Below, piece by piece: positions 1 through 9,086 of a stretch of 11,803 nt of DNA. The stretch is from Pezicula radicicola (taxonomy: Eukaryota > Ascomycota > Leotiomycetes > Helotiales > Dermateaceae): the NCBI GenBank assembly GCA_003008705.1, contig PDUO01000041.1:264816-276618 (forward strand). The letters are read 5' to 3'. The notes beneath the pieces are model-generated. The model was not told the DNA's origin. It was given only the letters and a program-made list of their open reading frames with translations, and did no database searches. The position numbers and the translations under genes were made by a program. Within the stretch, counting starts at the first letter, position 1, and each line of letters begins with the position of its first letter.

Positions 1-254
1 ACTTTACTAAGGCCTTCTATAGCTTTAGGGCTCTTTAGTGTATTTAAGCTCTATAAATTAATATTTAATTTCTTAGGGGTAGAGATATATTTAGGATCTA
101 GTTTATCTAGACTAGTATTAATATCTATAATAGATCGATTTATAAGTCTATTTAGCCTTATAGGATCGGCTACTAATACTAGAGAAGGTAGTAAACTATA
201 GAATAATTCGTCTTTACTTAGTTCTTAACTTTCTTCTTGTCGTTCTTCTTCTAT

Positions 255-290
255 ATTACTAGTATTATTACTAGTATTATTACTAGTATA
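255..290. repeat. 12-bp tandem repeat, three copies
   Basis: ATTACTAGTATT occurs at 255-266 and 267-278, and again at 279-290 with the last base changed. It lies in the integrase-RT linker of element B and is in frame, giving a repeated Ser-Asn-Asn-Thr unit on the minus strand. Such low-complexity linkers are common in copia polyproteins. Confidence 0.9.
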
Positions 291-865
291 GTTATTAAAA
301 GAGTTTATAGAGTTATTTATATTATCTATAATAGAAGGAATAGAATAGTTATTTTTATCTATATTAAAATTATCTTTATAAATTAATTCTTCTTTTATTA
401 CTATATCTCTAGAACTAATAACCTTATTTAATATAGGAATATAGACTAGATAATTATTAGAAGACTTAAAGTCTATTAAAATACCTTTATTAGCTTTATT
501 AGTTAATTTACCTCCTTTAGACCTAGGAGGGGTTTTCTTATATTATAAAGTATAAGTAAGAGATCCTAACATTCTTATATAATTTATATTAGGCTTAGTA
601 TTTATAATAGCTTTATAGAGAATTTTTTTATAGTAGAATTATAAGTATAATTTTATATATATACTATAGACTATACTATATAGGGCTATAGTTTTAGAGG
701 AATAGATTTTTATTTATAGAAACCTATAATCCTTTTTATAATAAATAGATTTAGTCTTTTATTTATACTATTTTATATAGAGGTATAAGGACTAGTATAT
801 TTAATTATAATACCTTAATTATTAAAGTATTATTTAGCTTTTAATAATTTAAATTTAGTTATATT

Positions 866-870
866 ATCTA
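866..870. repeat. Target-site duplication of solo LTR C, left copy
   Basis: ATCTA immediately precedes TGTTG, the LTR start, and is repeated exactly at 1586-1590 after the LTR end. Ty1/copia and gypsy integrases typically make 5-bp duplications. The bases include the GAT codon (minus strand) of the second catalytic Asp of the element B integrase. Confidence 0.9.
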
Positions 871-1327
871 TGTTGTATTTTACAATATAATTGCGCACTA
901 TAATACCCTATAGCTATAGTAACCTTTAGTGGTCTATAGTTCACTATAAATAAAAGTACTACTTTCGTATATAACTCCGGCTAGAGTAGTCACGTGATAT
1001 TAGTTTATATATTATATACTTCCTTATTAGGACTAGTATATATTATAAGATGAACTAGCCGAATTAGATGGATAGGGAAGGAGATAATTAAACTAGTATT
1101 TTATTAGTTTATAGTTTAGTCGGAAAGAGTACTAGTTTAGGTAGGAATAGCGAGGTCTAATTTTAAGTAGGCTATATAAGGTAATTCGTGCGAACTACCT
1201 AATAAGGTAATATATACGATTATGCACTTATAATATATATTTTGTCTTATACAGTGTTTTATTTTGTTTTGTTTTACTTATTTATTTTACTTACTTGTTT
1301 TATATACCTAGCAAAGATTTCCTTATA

Positions 1328-1378
1328 TAGTAGTCTATACGACTAAGTCTATACTAAATGTAGTAGTCTATACGACTA
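1328..1378. repeat. Direct repeat inside LTR C, 18 bp, period 33
   Basis: TAGTAGTCTATACGACTA occurs at 1328-1345 and again at 1361-1378. The inverted copy near 11500-11580 shows a diverged version of the same pair, so the duplication is a property of the LTR family rather than of this insertion. Confidence 0.85.
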
Positions 1379-1499
1379 GCCTTTTGTATATAGATGCCTC
1401 TCTTTCTTTAGTAGATAGATAACTTCGAATTCAAGTCTTTAAGTTCCCTATATTATTGTCTTTGATCTNCCTATTACTCTGTTCGACGCTCCTCCTTAT

Positions 1500-1571
1500 A
1501 CCCTATATTTATAGTGTGCTTTAGGCTGTGCCTATCCTACCTACCCTACCTATTCCACCCTATATTTATAG
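1500..1571. repeat. Direct repeat inside LTR C, 15 bp, period 57
   Basis: ACCCTATATTTATAG occurs at 1500-1514 and 1557-1571, close to the 3' end of the LTR, flanking a CCTACC-rich stretch. Confidence 0.85.
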
Positions 1572-1585
1572 CCTGTAACCTAACA

Positions 1586-1590
1586 ATCTA
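1586..1590. repeat. Target-site duplication of solo LTR C, right copy
   Basis: ATCTA follows the terminal AACA of the LTR and matches 866-870. Positions 1586-1588 read GAT on the minus strand in the integrase frame. Confidence 0.9.
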
Positions 1591-2516
1591 ATTTAAAGCC
1601 TTTTATACTAATTTTAAATTATATAGTTATTAGTATATAAAAGCTTATAATATTATTTATAACTTCTAATTTAAATCTAATAAGATAAATCTATATAGCT
1701 CTAGTCTTTCTATAAGTAAAAGTTTATATATACCTTTCTTCTTTTAAGTCTTTAATTTTAATAAAGTCTAATATATCTAAATTAAAGAAAGTAAGTATAT
1801 CTTTAGGGACTTTTAAAGGTTTTCTATTAATTATTTCTTTTAATTTTTAATAGTAGTAAGGATTATAATTAATTAATTACTTAGTCTTATATAAATCTAA
1901 ATTAAGACTATTTATATAGTCTATAGCTTTATATAGATAATCCTTATTTAAGTACCCTAAGTATTTATATAATATATCTAGACTATTATTTATTATAATA
2001 CTTTCTATACTAAATAAACTATCTACCTTATATATAATAGGTTCTAATTTAATAAAATTAGTTAGAATACTTAGATAATAAATATTACTTTATTATATTA
2101 CTTTTATCTTAGTTTTAGACTTATATTTTAATATAGTACTATTTCCTTTAAATAAAATAGTCTAACTTTTATTAGTTAGTTCCTTAGAGCTTATTAAAGT
2201 AGATTTTATATTAGGAATATAGTTTATATTAGTTATTACTAGTTCTTTATTATCTACTAAAATAGGAATTTTATTTATAACTTTAATAAATATTTTAATA
2301 CTATTAACTATAGTTATAGACTTATTATTAACTTCTACTAAGTCTATAAGTTAATCCCTATTAGGAGTAGAGTACTTTATAACTCTAGAGTTTAATATAA
2401 TCTTATTATCTAAATATTTATATTTTTTATTAATTATTAATATTAGTCTCTATAATAGTAGTATAACTACTAGGGTTTATAGGATCTAAATTTTTAATAT
2501 TAGAATTATTACTAAA
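1591..2516 (-). pseudogene. Element B pol fragment: protease, GAG-pre-integrase and integrase first half (RIP-degraded)
   Basis: Minus-strand reading from the right shows a protease active-site remnant LNSRVI (expected LDSGAT; Asp codon 2390-2392 now AAC). A stretch follows matching the usual protease/GAG-pre-integrase layout, including VITNINYIPNIKSTLIS. Next come a zinc-finger-like HHCC remnant (YLGYLNKDYL, then NYNPYYY) and the first integrase catalytic Asp in FFNLDILDF (1775-1777, still GAT). The frame then runs through FKLEV to KGFKLD at the solo LTR, with 62 residues between the first and second Asp. Protease and integrase share one frame, which is +1 relative to Gag. Stops fall where Gln or Trp is expected. 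The right end at 2516 is the insertion point of element A. Confidence 0.87.
2512..2516. repeat. Target-site duplication of element A, left copy
   Basis: CTAAA immediately before the 5' LTR of element A is repeated exactly at 9248-9252 after the 3' LTR. Confidence 0.93.
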
Positions 2517-2677
2517 TAGTAAAATATTACTAAGCCTTAGCTAGTTAGCTAACTAGATTATATAAATATAATATATAACTACTTATACTTATAGATATCT
2601 CTACTCTTAACTCTCTTTCTTTCTTAAGTAATAAAAATATATTTAAATTAATAAGGTATATATATTATATTTTATTA
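2517..2677 (+). repeat. 5' LTR of element A (161 bp)
   Basis: It aligns without gaps to 9087-9247, with eight differences, all transitions. In six the 5' copy carries the T or A state and in two the 3' copy does. It contains an AT-rich TATA-like stretch near 2558-2578 and a perfect 16-bp palindrome at 2541-2556. The length is short for fungal copia LTRs but within the known range. Confidence 0.95.
2541..2556. repeat. 16-bp perfect palindrome in the 5' LTR
   Basis: CTAGTTAGCTAACTAG equals its own reverse complement. The 3' LTR copy at 9111-9126 differs by one G-to-A change, so the symmetry probably predates insertion. It could be a protein-binding site or a hairpin; no function is shown. Confidence 0.8.
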
Positions 2678-3369
2678 AGTTATAAGTCTAACTAAGTACT
2701 TCTAGATATTTAACTAAGTTTACCCTTAAGACCTATCTATAACTATAAATCTAAATTATTTATAAGTAAATATAATACTTATATCCTTCTTAAAAGAGCT
2801 CTTATATATAAATAAGAAGAAATATAAAGATATCTAGTATTATATCTTATAAATAAAATAGTTAGTATTAAATAAGAAGACTAGAATAACTAAATAAAAA
2901 ACTACTAAAATTTAAGAGGTATAGGTTTTATAATCTTATAATACCTAAATTTTTTATTATAATTACTCTATTATATTAAACTACTAATTAAGATAATATA
3001 GATATTAGATATTATAGAAGTATTAAAGGGATACTTTCCTAAGAATAAGAAGGATATAAACCTTAGTTTTAGACTAGATTAATTTTCTTATTATATAAAA
3101 ATACTTCTTACTACTTTATTTAAAAACTTTAAAGAAAAAGTATTATTATTAGAGTATAAACTATTATTACTATAAGTATTAATTATAAATATAGAATTAC
3201 TTATATTAGAAGAACCTTTATTACCTATTATATTAATCTTATTATTTAGACTTTATATTTATAAACTATCTCTATTACTAAATCTAACTAAATTATCTAT
3301 TATTATATATATATCTAGACTTATTACTTTAAAAGATACTATAGATAAAGAATTTATTTAATTATAGAG
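2678..3369 (+). other. Element A leader between LTR and gag
   Basis: About 690 bases with no coding remnant I can identify on either strand. It begins with the candidate primer site and should include the untranslated leader and packaging region. The true gag start may lie inside its right part, because RIP has removed recognisable ATG codons. Confidence 0.5.
2680..2694 (+). other. Candidate primer-binding site (internal tRNA-Met type)
   Basis: Two bases after the 5' LTR comes TTATAAGTCTAACTA. If the TA dinucleotides at RIP-prone places are read back as TG, its reverse complement holds UCAGA-CUCAUAA, which resembles the anticodon stem and CAU loop of elongator tRNA-Met. Copia itself primes from an internal tRNA-Met half molecule, so the type of site has precedent. 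The read-back is inference and the tRNA of this organism was not available. Confidence 0.45.
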
Positions 3370-4605
3370 ATAGAAAAGGAAGTTAAAATTTAAATTTAAC
3401 TTATTACTATACTAGAAATTAAAATAATAATAAGTAGAACTCCCCTCTTCTAAGTTCTAGAATTTAATAAAACTAATTAATAAGAGTTCTACTATTATAT
3501 TACTAATATACTCTATTATAAAAACTATTATATTAAAAAGATAATTATATATAGTAAAAAGAAACTAGTATAATAAATAGAAGTACTAGGATAAGAAGAA
3601 TAAATAAATAAGAATAACTTTATTTACTTATAAGTAAGTACTATTAAAGGGGAGTCTAATAAGGATTAGAAGGAAAGGGAGGAAGAGTAACTTTAGACTT
3701 AAGATAATAGATATTATATTATTAGAAGGAAGTATAGATATAATACTTTCTATCTTATTAAAAAAGAACTAAATAATATTATAACTCTCTTAAATAAGTT
3801 AAAGAGTTATTTTAAACTAAAGGGATTAGTAGTATTTATTAAATTAGTAGATAAACTACTCTCTTTATAACTAGAAGACTATAAAGATATCTTAGAATAT
3901 AATAATTACTTTCTTTATCTTAATAATAAACTAAAACTACTCTCTAATAAAGTAATACTCCTAATAACCTAACTAGTATAAATATATATATATAGACTTA
4001 CTCTTATTTTTAAACCCTTTAAGATATACTAAACTTAGAATAATAACTATATTAAAGATAATAAGAAGGTAGTTAATTTTATAGTACTATAAACTATTAT
4101 TTAAAAGAAGAAATAATAGATATATAAAAAAGAAGATACTATTATAGTTATAGTTATATTTATTATAATTAGAATCTAAATAATTAAAATTAAATACTAT
4201 AATATATTTAATAAAGACTATTATAATAATAATAAATACTTTATTAAATACTCTTATCTAAAAAAGATAAAGTCTAGAAAAAGGAAGAGATAAAAAGATA
4301 AGAAATATTAAAGAGTAGATAATAATACTAATAATAATATATCTATACTTAGATAACTTATTATAGTAGTCTAGACTATAAAGGCTCTCTCTATAGTAGG
4401 TATACTTAATAAGTATTAAACTATAAATAATAAATATACTTAATATAGCTATAGTAGTAAATAAGCTTTTTAGAAACTTAAACTATTATCTAAGAATAAT
4501 AGAAAGAAGGTAGAAGGTATTAAAGAAGTAATACTACTACTACTAGAAAAAGGAATAATAAACCTTTAATATAGAATAAAGAATAAGAAAATTAGTATTC
4601 TATTA
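3370..4605 (+). pseudogene. Element A gag (RIP-degraded)
   Basis: Reading frame 1 (codons starting at positions of the form 3n+1) gives a Gag-like stretch. It includes KELNNIITLLNKLKSYF near 3764-3814, LEDYKDILEYNNYFLYL, then LSNKVILLIT, resembling the copia Gag (UBN2-type) region that forms the particle shell. Around 4195-4239 there is a damaged zinc knuckle: Tyr codons stand for several Cys and His, and Gly-His reads Asp-Tyr, but the second and last Cys positions do not fit cleanly. A basic Lys/Arg-rich tail follows. Stops are mainly TAA/TAG where Gln is expected. The start is uncertain, since no ATG survives, and the left boundary is only where the frame begins to look coding. It is in the same frame as pol, so Gag and Pol were probably made as one polyprotein. 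Confidence 0.7.
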
Positions 4606-7600
4606 CTCTTAAATACTATCTATTATCTAATACTTAGGATTAATCTTTTATTATATTATTAACTACTAAAGAGTAATCTAATAGTAGATCTTAGATTAAA
4701 TAATAGAACTATTAATAGAAAAGAAGAGAAAGAAAGAAAGATATAGATTAATTTTCCCCTTTAAGTTTAATAAGATCTCTAGATACTAGATATAACTAAG
4801 TTATAATAATTATAAACTACTACCTTTCTAGTATTTACTATAGAATTAAAATATACTTTATAATATAAATAACTTAGATACCTAGATAAGTAGAATCTTA
4901 AGAAGTTAACTAGAATATTATATAAAATAGATTTTAATAAGCTAGTAAAGATATATACTTATATTAATTATATTAATAGAAAGATAAAAAAGAAACCTTA
5001 TAATAAAAATATTAAACCTAGAACTATACTAAATAACCTAATATATATTAATATTTAAGGATCTATTATTACTAGTTTTAATAGATTAAGGTATTTTATA
5101 TATTTTTATTATAACTTTATAAAAGACAAGACCTTATATCTTATAAAATATAAGAGTAAATTATTCTAGTATTTTCTTTATTATAAGAAGTATTAGAAAA
5201 GACTAGGTTAGATATTTTACTAGATATAATTTAATAATAATAGAAAAAACTTATTATACTAGATAAAGACTAAGATATCTTTAAATAGAATTATATAGAA
5301 ACCTAGTATAGTATATAACCTAGAAATAAATAGAGGAGCTAAAAGTATTAGATACTAAATATAGAGTAAGGTAGAAACCTTATCTTATAGCTCTAGAATA
5401 TATATTTACTTTTAGTCTAAGCTCTTAAAAACTACTTAGTATCTCTATAATTTCTAGCTATATAGTACTATATATAAGACTCTATTTAAAGTCTTAAATT
5501 ATATCTATCTAGACTTTAAGTATCTTTATATACTTAGATTAATAGTATATACTTAGATTAATAGTATATAATCTTATTAGTAAGAAGTTAAAAAAGAGTA
5601 TAAAGAGATAAATAATAATTAGGAAGTTAATTAGATATAAAGGAAGTTATATATATTAAGTACTAATACTATAAGAAAAGATTATATAAGTAATTAACTA
5701 TTATATTATTAAGAAACTATTAACTATATATCTAGACCTTTATAATACTAATAATAATATCCCTCTAGAATATCTAGAGTAATAATCCTTTAAATAATAT
5801 TATTTTTATAATACCTTACTAGATATAGAGAGAGAGTTAAATAAGAATAAATCTAGATAAAGTATTATTCTTACTAAAAGTAAAAATAAAGATAAAGACT
5901 AACCTTATAAATTAGAAAAGTAAGATAAAGAAAATAACTTTATATTATCTAGTTTATAATAGAGTAAAGAAAATAACCCTACTATAGTAATTAAAATACT
6001 AGGTAAAGAAAATAACTTATAGATAATTAAAATACTAGAAATATAGTAGGAAATAATACTATTAGATAGTAATACTCTATCTAAAGAAATCTTATTAGAT
6101 ATTAATAATATTAGTAATTAATATCTAGAGCTCTATTACTTTATATCCTTACTAGACTCTATTAATCTTCTAACTTATAAAAAATAAATCTAAGAGACTA
6201 TATAGAATATAATATAAATATATAGACTACTAGTTTTCTTAATCTAAGTCTTAAAAGTTAAAGCTTTTAAACTAAATTTCTATAAATAAATAATAAGATT
6301 ATTAGAAAGTAATCTATAGAAGAAGGTAATAAGAGATAAATACTAGTTATTAATAGAGAATAAAATATAAATACTTATAAACTACTCTAAAGATAAGAAT
6401 ATTCTTAAAGTAAAATAGATATATAAATATAAGAGAGGACTAGAAGAAGAAATCTTATAATATAAAATAAGATAGGTAGTATATAATAATAGATAAAAGG
6501 CTAGTATTAACTATAATAAGACTTTTATCTTAGTAGTTAAACTAATAAGTTATAAAGCTCTATTTACTATTATAGTTACTTTAGACTAAGAAATTAAATA
6601 GATAGATATTAAGATAACCTTTCTCTATAAAGATATAAATAATAAGGTCTATTTAGAATAGACTAAGGGATTTAATAATAGAACTAGATAGGTATATAAG
6701 CTTATTAAGGTACTTTATAAACTTAAATAAACTCTATAAGTATAGTATTAAATACTCTCTATCTTTTTTAATAAGTTTAGATTTAAATCTCTAGACTCTA
6801 ATAGTAGTATCTTCTATAAAGAAGGGATAATTATAACTATTTATATTAATAAACTATTAATTTTTAAAAAGGATAAAAAGAAGATTATAGAGTTAAAATA
6901 AAAGCTTAGTAATTATTTCTATATAATTAATCTTAGAGTATATAACTACTACCTTAATATATTAGTTATCTAGGATTAATAAAACTAGACTATTTACCTT
7001 AGATAATAAGAGTACCTTAAGAAAGTACTAAGAGATTTTAAAATAGATAACTATATAACTATTATAACTCTAATAGAAATAAGTAATTAATTAGTACTAG
7101 TAGATATATAAGATTTTAAAGCTATACTAGAGTTATAGAACTAATATTAATTAGTTATAAGATTATTTATATATATTATACTTAGAATAAGACCTAATCT
7201 AGTATATATAGTATTAATAGTAAGTTATTTTACTTTAAACCTAGACTAGATATACTAAAAGACTATAAAATATATCTTTTAGTATATCTAAGAAACTCTA
7301 GACTATAATCTAGTCTTTAATAGAGATCTATAAGATCTTCTAGATTACTTAGATTTAGACTAGGCTAGAGATTAAGATATAAGGTAATCTACCTCTAGAT
7401 ATATCTTTAATATTAGAAGTAGGGTAATTAGTTAGTCCTTAAAGTAATAAGTAACTATTATACTCTCTTTATATAAAGCTAAGTATATTAGATAGATATA
7501 AGCTATAAAAAAGGTAATCTAGCTAAGATAACTTCTTATTAAAATTATCCCTTAGTATATACTTATAATAGTAATTCTCTATAATAACTAAGGAGCTATT

Positions 7601-7822
7601 ATACTTATATATAATTCTTAATTATATATATAAACTAAATATATTAATATCTAGTACTACTATATATAAGAAAGGGTAGTTAATAGAGATATTAATCTTT
7701 AGTATATAGTTATAGATAAATAAGTAGCTAATAGTCTTACTAAAGTACTTCTATAGAATTAATTTAAGATATTTTAATATACTATTAGTATTAAACTACT
7801 ACTAAAGGGAGTACTAAGGTAG
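4606..7822 (+). pseudogene. Element A pol: protease?, integrase, reverse transcriptase, RNase H (RIP-degraded)
   Basis: A weak protease candidate, LNT, lies at 4609-4617. GAG-pre-integrase ends in a zinc finger starting at 4864 (His codons 4864-4866 and 4879-4881 read Tyr). Integrase catalytic codons are at 5050-5052 (AAT, from Asp), 5233-5235 (AAT) and 5341-5343 (AAA, from Glu), spaced D-60-D-35-E. The C-terminal integrase stretch includes YKGSYIY and VLI near 5626-5665. RT shows KLISYKALF and IDIKITFLY (first Asp GAT 6605-6607), then YINKLL for YVDDLL at 6842-6859. RNase H shows LSLYKAKYI near 7456-7482 and NN*GAI near 7582. The end, LLLKGVLR then TAG, matches the usual copia terminus. The frame is 1 up to 5549 and 2 afterwards, because of a 19-bp duplication. 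Stops replace Gln and Trp codons throughout. Confidence 0.9.
5531..5568. repeat. 19-bp perfect tandem duplication that shifts the pol frame
   Basis: TACTTAGATTAATAGTATA occupies 5531-5549 and 5550-5568. All integrase landmarks upstream lie in frame 1 and all RT and RNase H landmarks downstream lie in frame 2. Deleting one copy joins ILRLIVY directly to NLISKKLKK, a normal copia integrase continuation. The duplication is therefore a replication-slippage-type mutation, not part of the original gene. Confidence 0.92.
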
Positions 7823-7827
7823 AAGAT

Positions 7828-7855
7828 AAAAAAAAAAAATATATATATATATATA
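7828..7855. repeat. A12 tract followed by (TA)8
   Basis: Twelve A residues (7828-7839) are followed by eight TA units (7840-7855). The tract begins five bases after the pol stop codon and marks the border between pol and the extra 3' region. Any TA/TG/CA microsatellite could have become pure TA through RIP. Confidence 0.9.
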
Positions 7856-8089
7856 CTAAAGAGAAGATTAAATAAAAGATACTAAACTAATAAAGTTTTA
7901 AGATATAGAATATATAGAATATATTAATAATAATAATATATTAAAGATTAAAGAAATTCTACTATATACTATAGAAGATATAAAACTTAGTAGAAGTAGT
8001 AAAAGGAAACTTATATAATAACTAGAGTTTCCTTACTAATAGGATACTAAAGTACTAGAGCTAGGATAAAATATATCTAAATATACTTA
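7856..8089 (+). other. Start of the extra 3' region of element A, nothing recognised
   Basis: Between the A/TA tract and the first coherent reading-frame remnant I see no gene, no LTR-like termini and no repeat. The sequence is as AT-rich and as depleted in CA and TG as the rest of element A. Confidence 0.5.
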
Positions 8090-8695
8090 GTCTTAATCTC
8101 TTCTATTTATAAATCTATTATTCTATTACTAATACCTTTATATAATTAAATATTATAATCTATTACTATATCTTAGAAAAGCTATATAGACCCTAAGGAC
8201 TTCCTTAGTATCTCTCTAGAAAGGCCTAATTACCCCTTTTCTTCTAAATTAATACTATATAATACTATAATTAAGATCTAGTAGTATATCTAGAGACTTA
8301 GGGTAAGCTTTAAGGATAAGAAGGAAGATATAAAGAAGCTAGTAAAGACTACCTAGCTACTAGTTATATATCTAATTAGCTTTAAGGACTAGAATATAAA
8401 GAAGAACTAGAGGGACTTTATAGACTATAAGGATCTCTATTACTTTAGTATATTCTTTACTAATAAGGACTAAGAGAAATAACCTTTTAGGCTTAGATTC
8501 TTTATTACTTAGATAAATACCTAGGTAGGAACTATAAGTACTATATAGTTAAAGGCTAAGTAGTATATATAGAGAGTCTATATAGTAACCCTTAAGAAAG
8601 GAAAGAGAAAGTATTTATTTATCTTTAACTATAATATAAATTATATCTTTAGAGATAATATAAAAGTACTATAGTAGAGACTTCTTTGAATATAA
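8090..8695 (+). pseudogene. Unidentified reading-frame remnant downstream of pol (part 1)
   Basis: Frame 2 reads as a protein-like stretch once TAA/TAG is accepted as damaged Gln or Trp. Pieces include DPKDFLSISLERPNYPF at 8189-8239, VSFKDKKEDIKKLVKTT at about 8303-8353, RDFIDYKDLYYFSIFF at about 8414-8461, and YIVTLKKGKRKYLFIF at about 8579-8626. It is rich in AAG and in GAC, CTT and ATC codons, as a fungal coding strand would be. It ends at an in-frame TGA near 8687. I do not recognise the family and see no zinc finger or catalytic motif. It lies inside element A after pol, in the position of the envelope-like or accessory frame of some copia elements, but nothing shows it is an envelope gene. 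It could also be captured host sequence. Confidence 0.5.
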
Positions 8696-9086
8696 TAGAA
8701 CCTTATTAAGTATATATAGATAAAAGGAAGAGTAAGAGTATATATTAGTATATATAGAATAAATAATACTAAGGAAGAAGCCTATATAAGATTAACTAGA
8801 TTATAGTTAAAAACTATAATAATATAAATAATTCTAATATTAAATATTAATAAAATAACCTTTAATATCTTACTTAGAATAATAGAGTAGAAAGAAGTAA
8901 AGGATATAAGAATAAGAGGGTTAGAAGAGATAGTTCTAGTATAGATAACTTATCTAATAATAAGAAAGAGGGGAAGCTATTTAAATAGAAACTAATTAGA
9001 AGAAATTAACTAAGTAAGAGGGTAGATAAAGAAGCTAAGTTATAAATAGATATAAGGAACCTAACTAAGCTAGGTTTAAGTAGGAG
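8696..9086 (+). pseudogene. Unidentified reading-frame remnant downstream of pol (part 2), up to the 3' LTR
   Basis: Frame 1 is nearly open up to the 3' LTR and reads as a hydrophilic Lys/Asn/Arg-rich tail, for example RRDSSSIDNLSNNKKEGKLF at 8926-8985, with three TAG/TAA codons that RIP could have made. Frame 3 is also fairly open at 8760-8990, so the assignment is uncertain. It may continue part 1 after a single-base shift near 8690, or be non-coding. The last nine bases (AAGTAGGAG, 9078-9086) are the only candidate for the purine tract that primes plus-strand synthesis. Confidence 0.3.

Larger units (their letters stand above)
1..870 (-). pseudogene. Element B pol fragment: integrase second half and linker towards RT (RIP-degraded Ty1/copia)
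   Basis: Read on the minus strand from 865, the frame opens with the remnant of a DNGTEF motif, then TSPYT, then NxxxER, in which the third catalytic integrase residue (758-760, AAA, expected Glu) sits 35 residues after the second Asp. A C-terminal integrase stretch follows (SIPLKL, then YIPILNKVISSRD at roughly 460-430), a typical copia feature before the linker to reverse transcriptase. The fragment runs off the left edge, so RT and RNase H are outside the window. Several TAA/TAG codons interrupt it where Gln or Trp is expected, as RIP produces. It continues the fragment at 1591-2516, from which it is separated only by the solo LTR. It cannot encode a working enzyme. Confidence 0.85.
871..1585 (+). 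mobile_element. Solo LTR of element family C (715 bp)
   Basis: The segment begins TGTT and ends AACA, the inverted TG...CA termini of an LTR, and is flanked by the identical 5-bp ATCTA. It encodes nothing recognisable. It interrupts the minus-strand integrase of element B, and the frame is continuous once it and one duplication copy are removed. No internal retrotransposon sequence adjoins it, so it is a solo LTR left by LTR-LTR recombination. It keeps far more CA, TG and CG (for example CACGTG at 991-996, and TGCGCAC near 892) than its surroundings, so it has suffered less RIP. A diverged copy lies inverted at 11301-11803. The orientation given follows TG-to-CA; without an internal region the true transcription direction is unproven, because both termini are symmetric. 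One ambiguous base is at 1469. Confidence 0.9.

Noticed and set aside
255..290. CRISPR-like array at the 12-bp repeat
   Set aside because: The units are contiguous, without spacers, and encode an in-frame low-complexity linker.
4606..4620. A firm protease active site in element A
   Set aside because: LNT is in frame and in the right place, but the residues after it do not fit DTG/DSG through transitions, so it is kept only as a weak candidate.
8090..8695. Calling the extra frame of element A an envelope gene
   Set aside because: No signal peptide, transmembrane segment or fusion-type motif is visible in the degraded frame; position alone is not enough.
2678..9086. Short ATG-to-stop open frames on either strand as possible genes
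   Set aside because: True frames here are marked by motif content and RIP-type stops, not by openness. ATG is almost absent, and the short open frames match no motif and overlap gag-pol.
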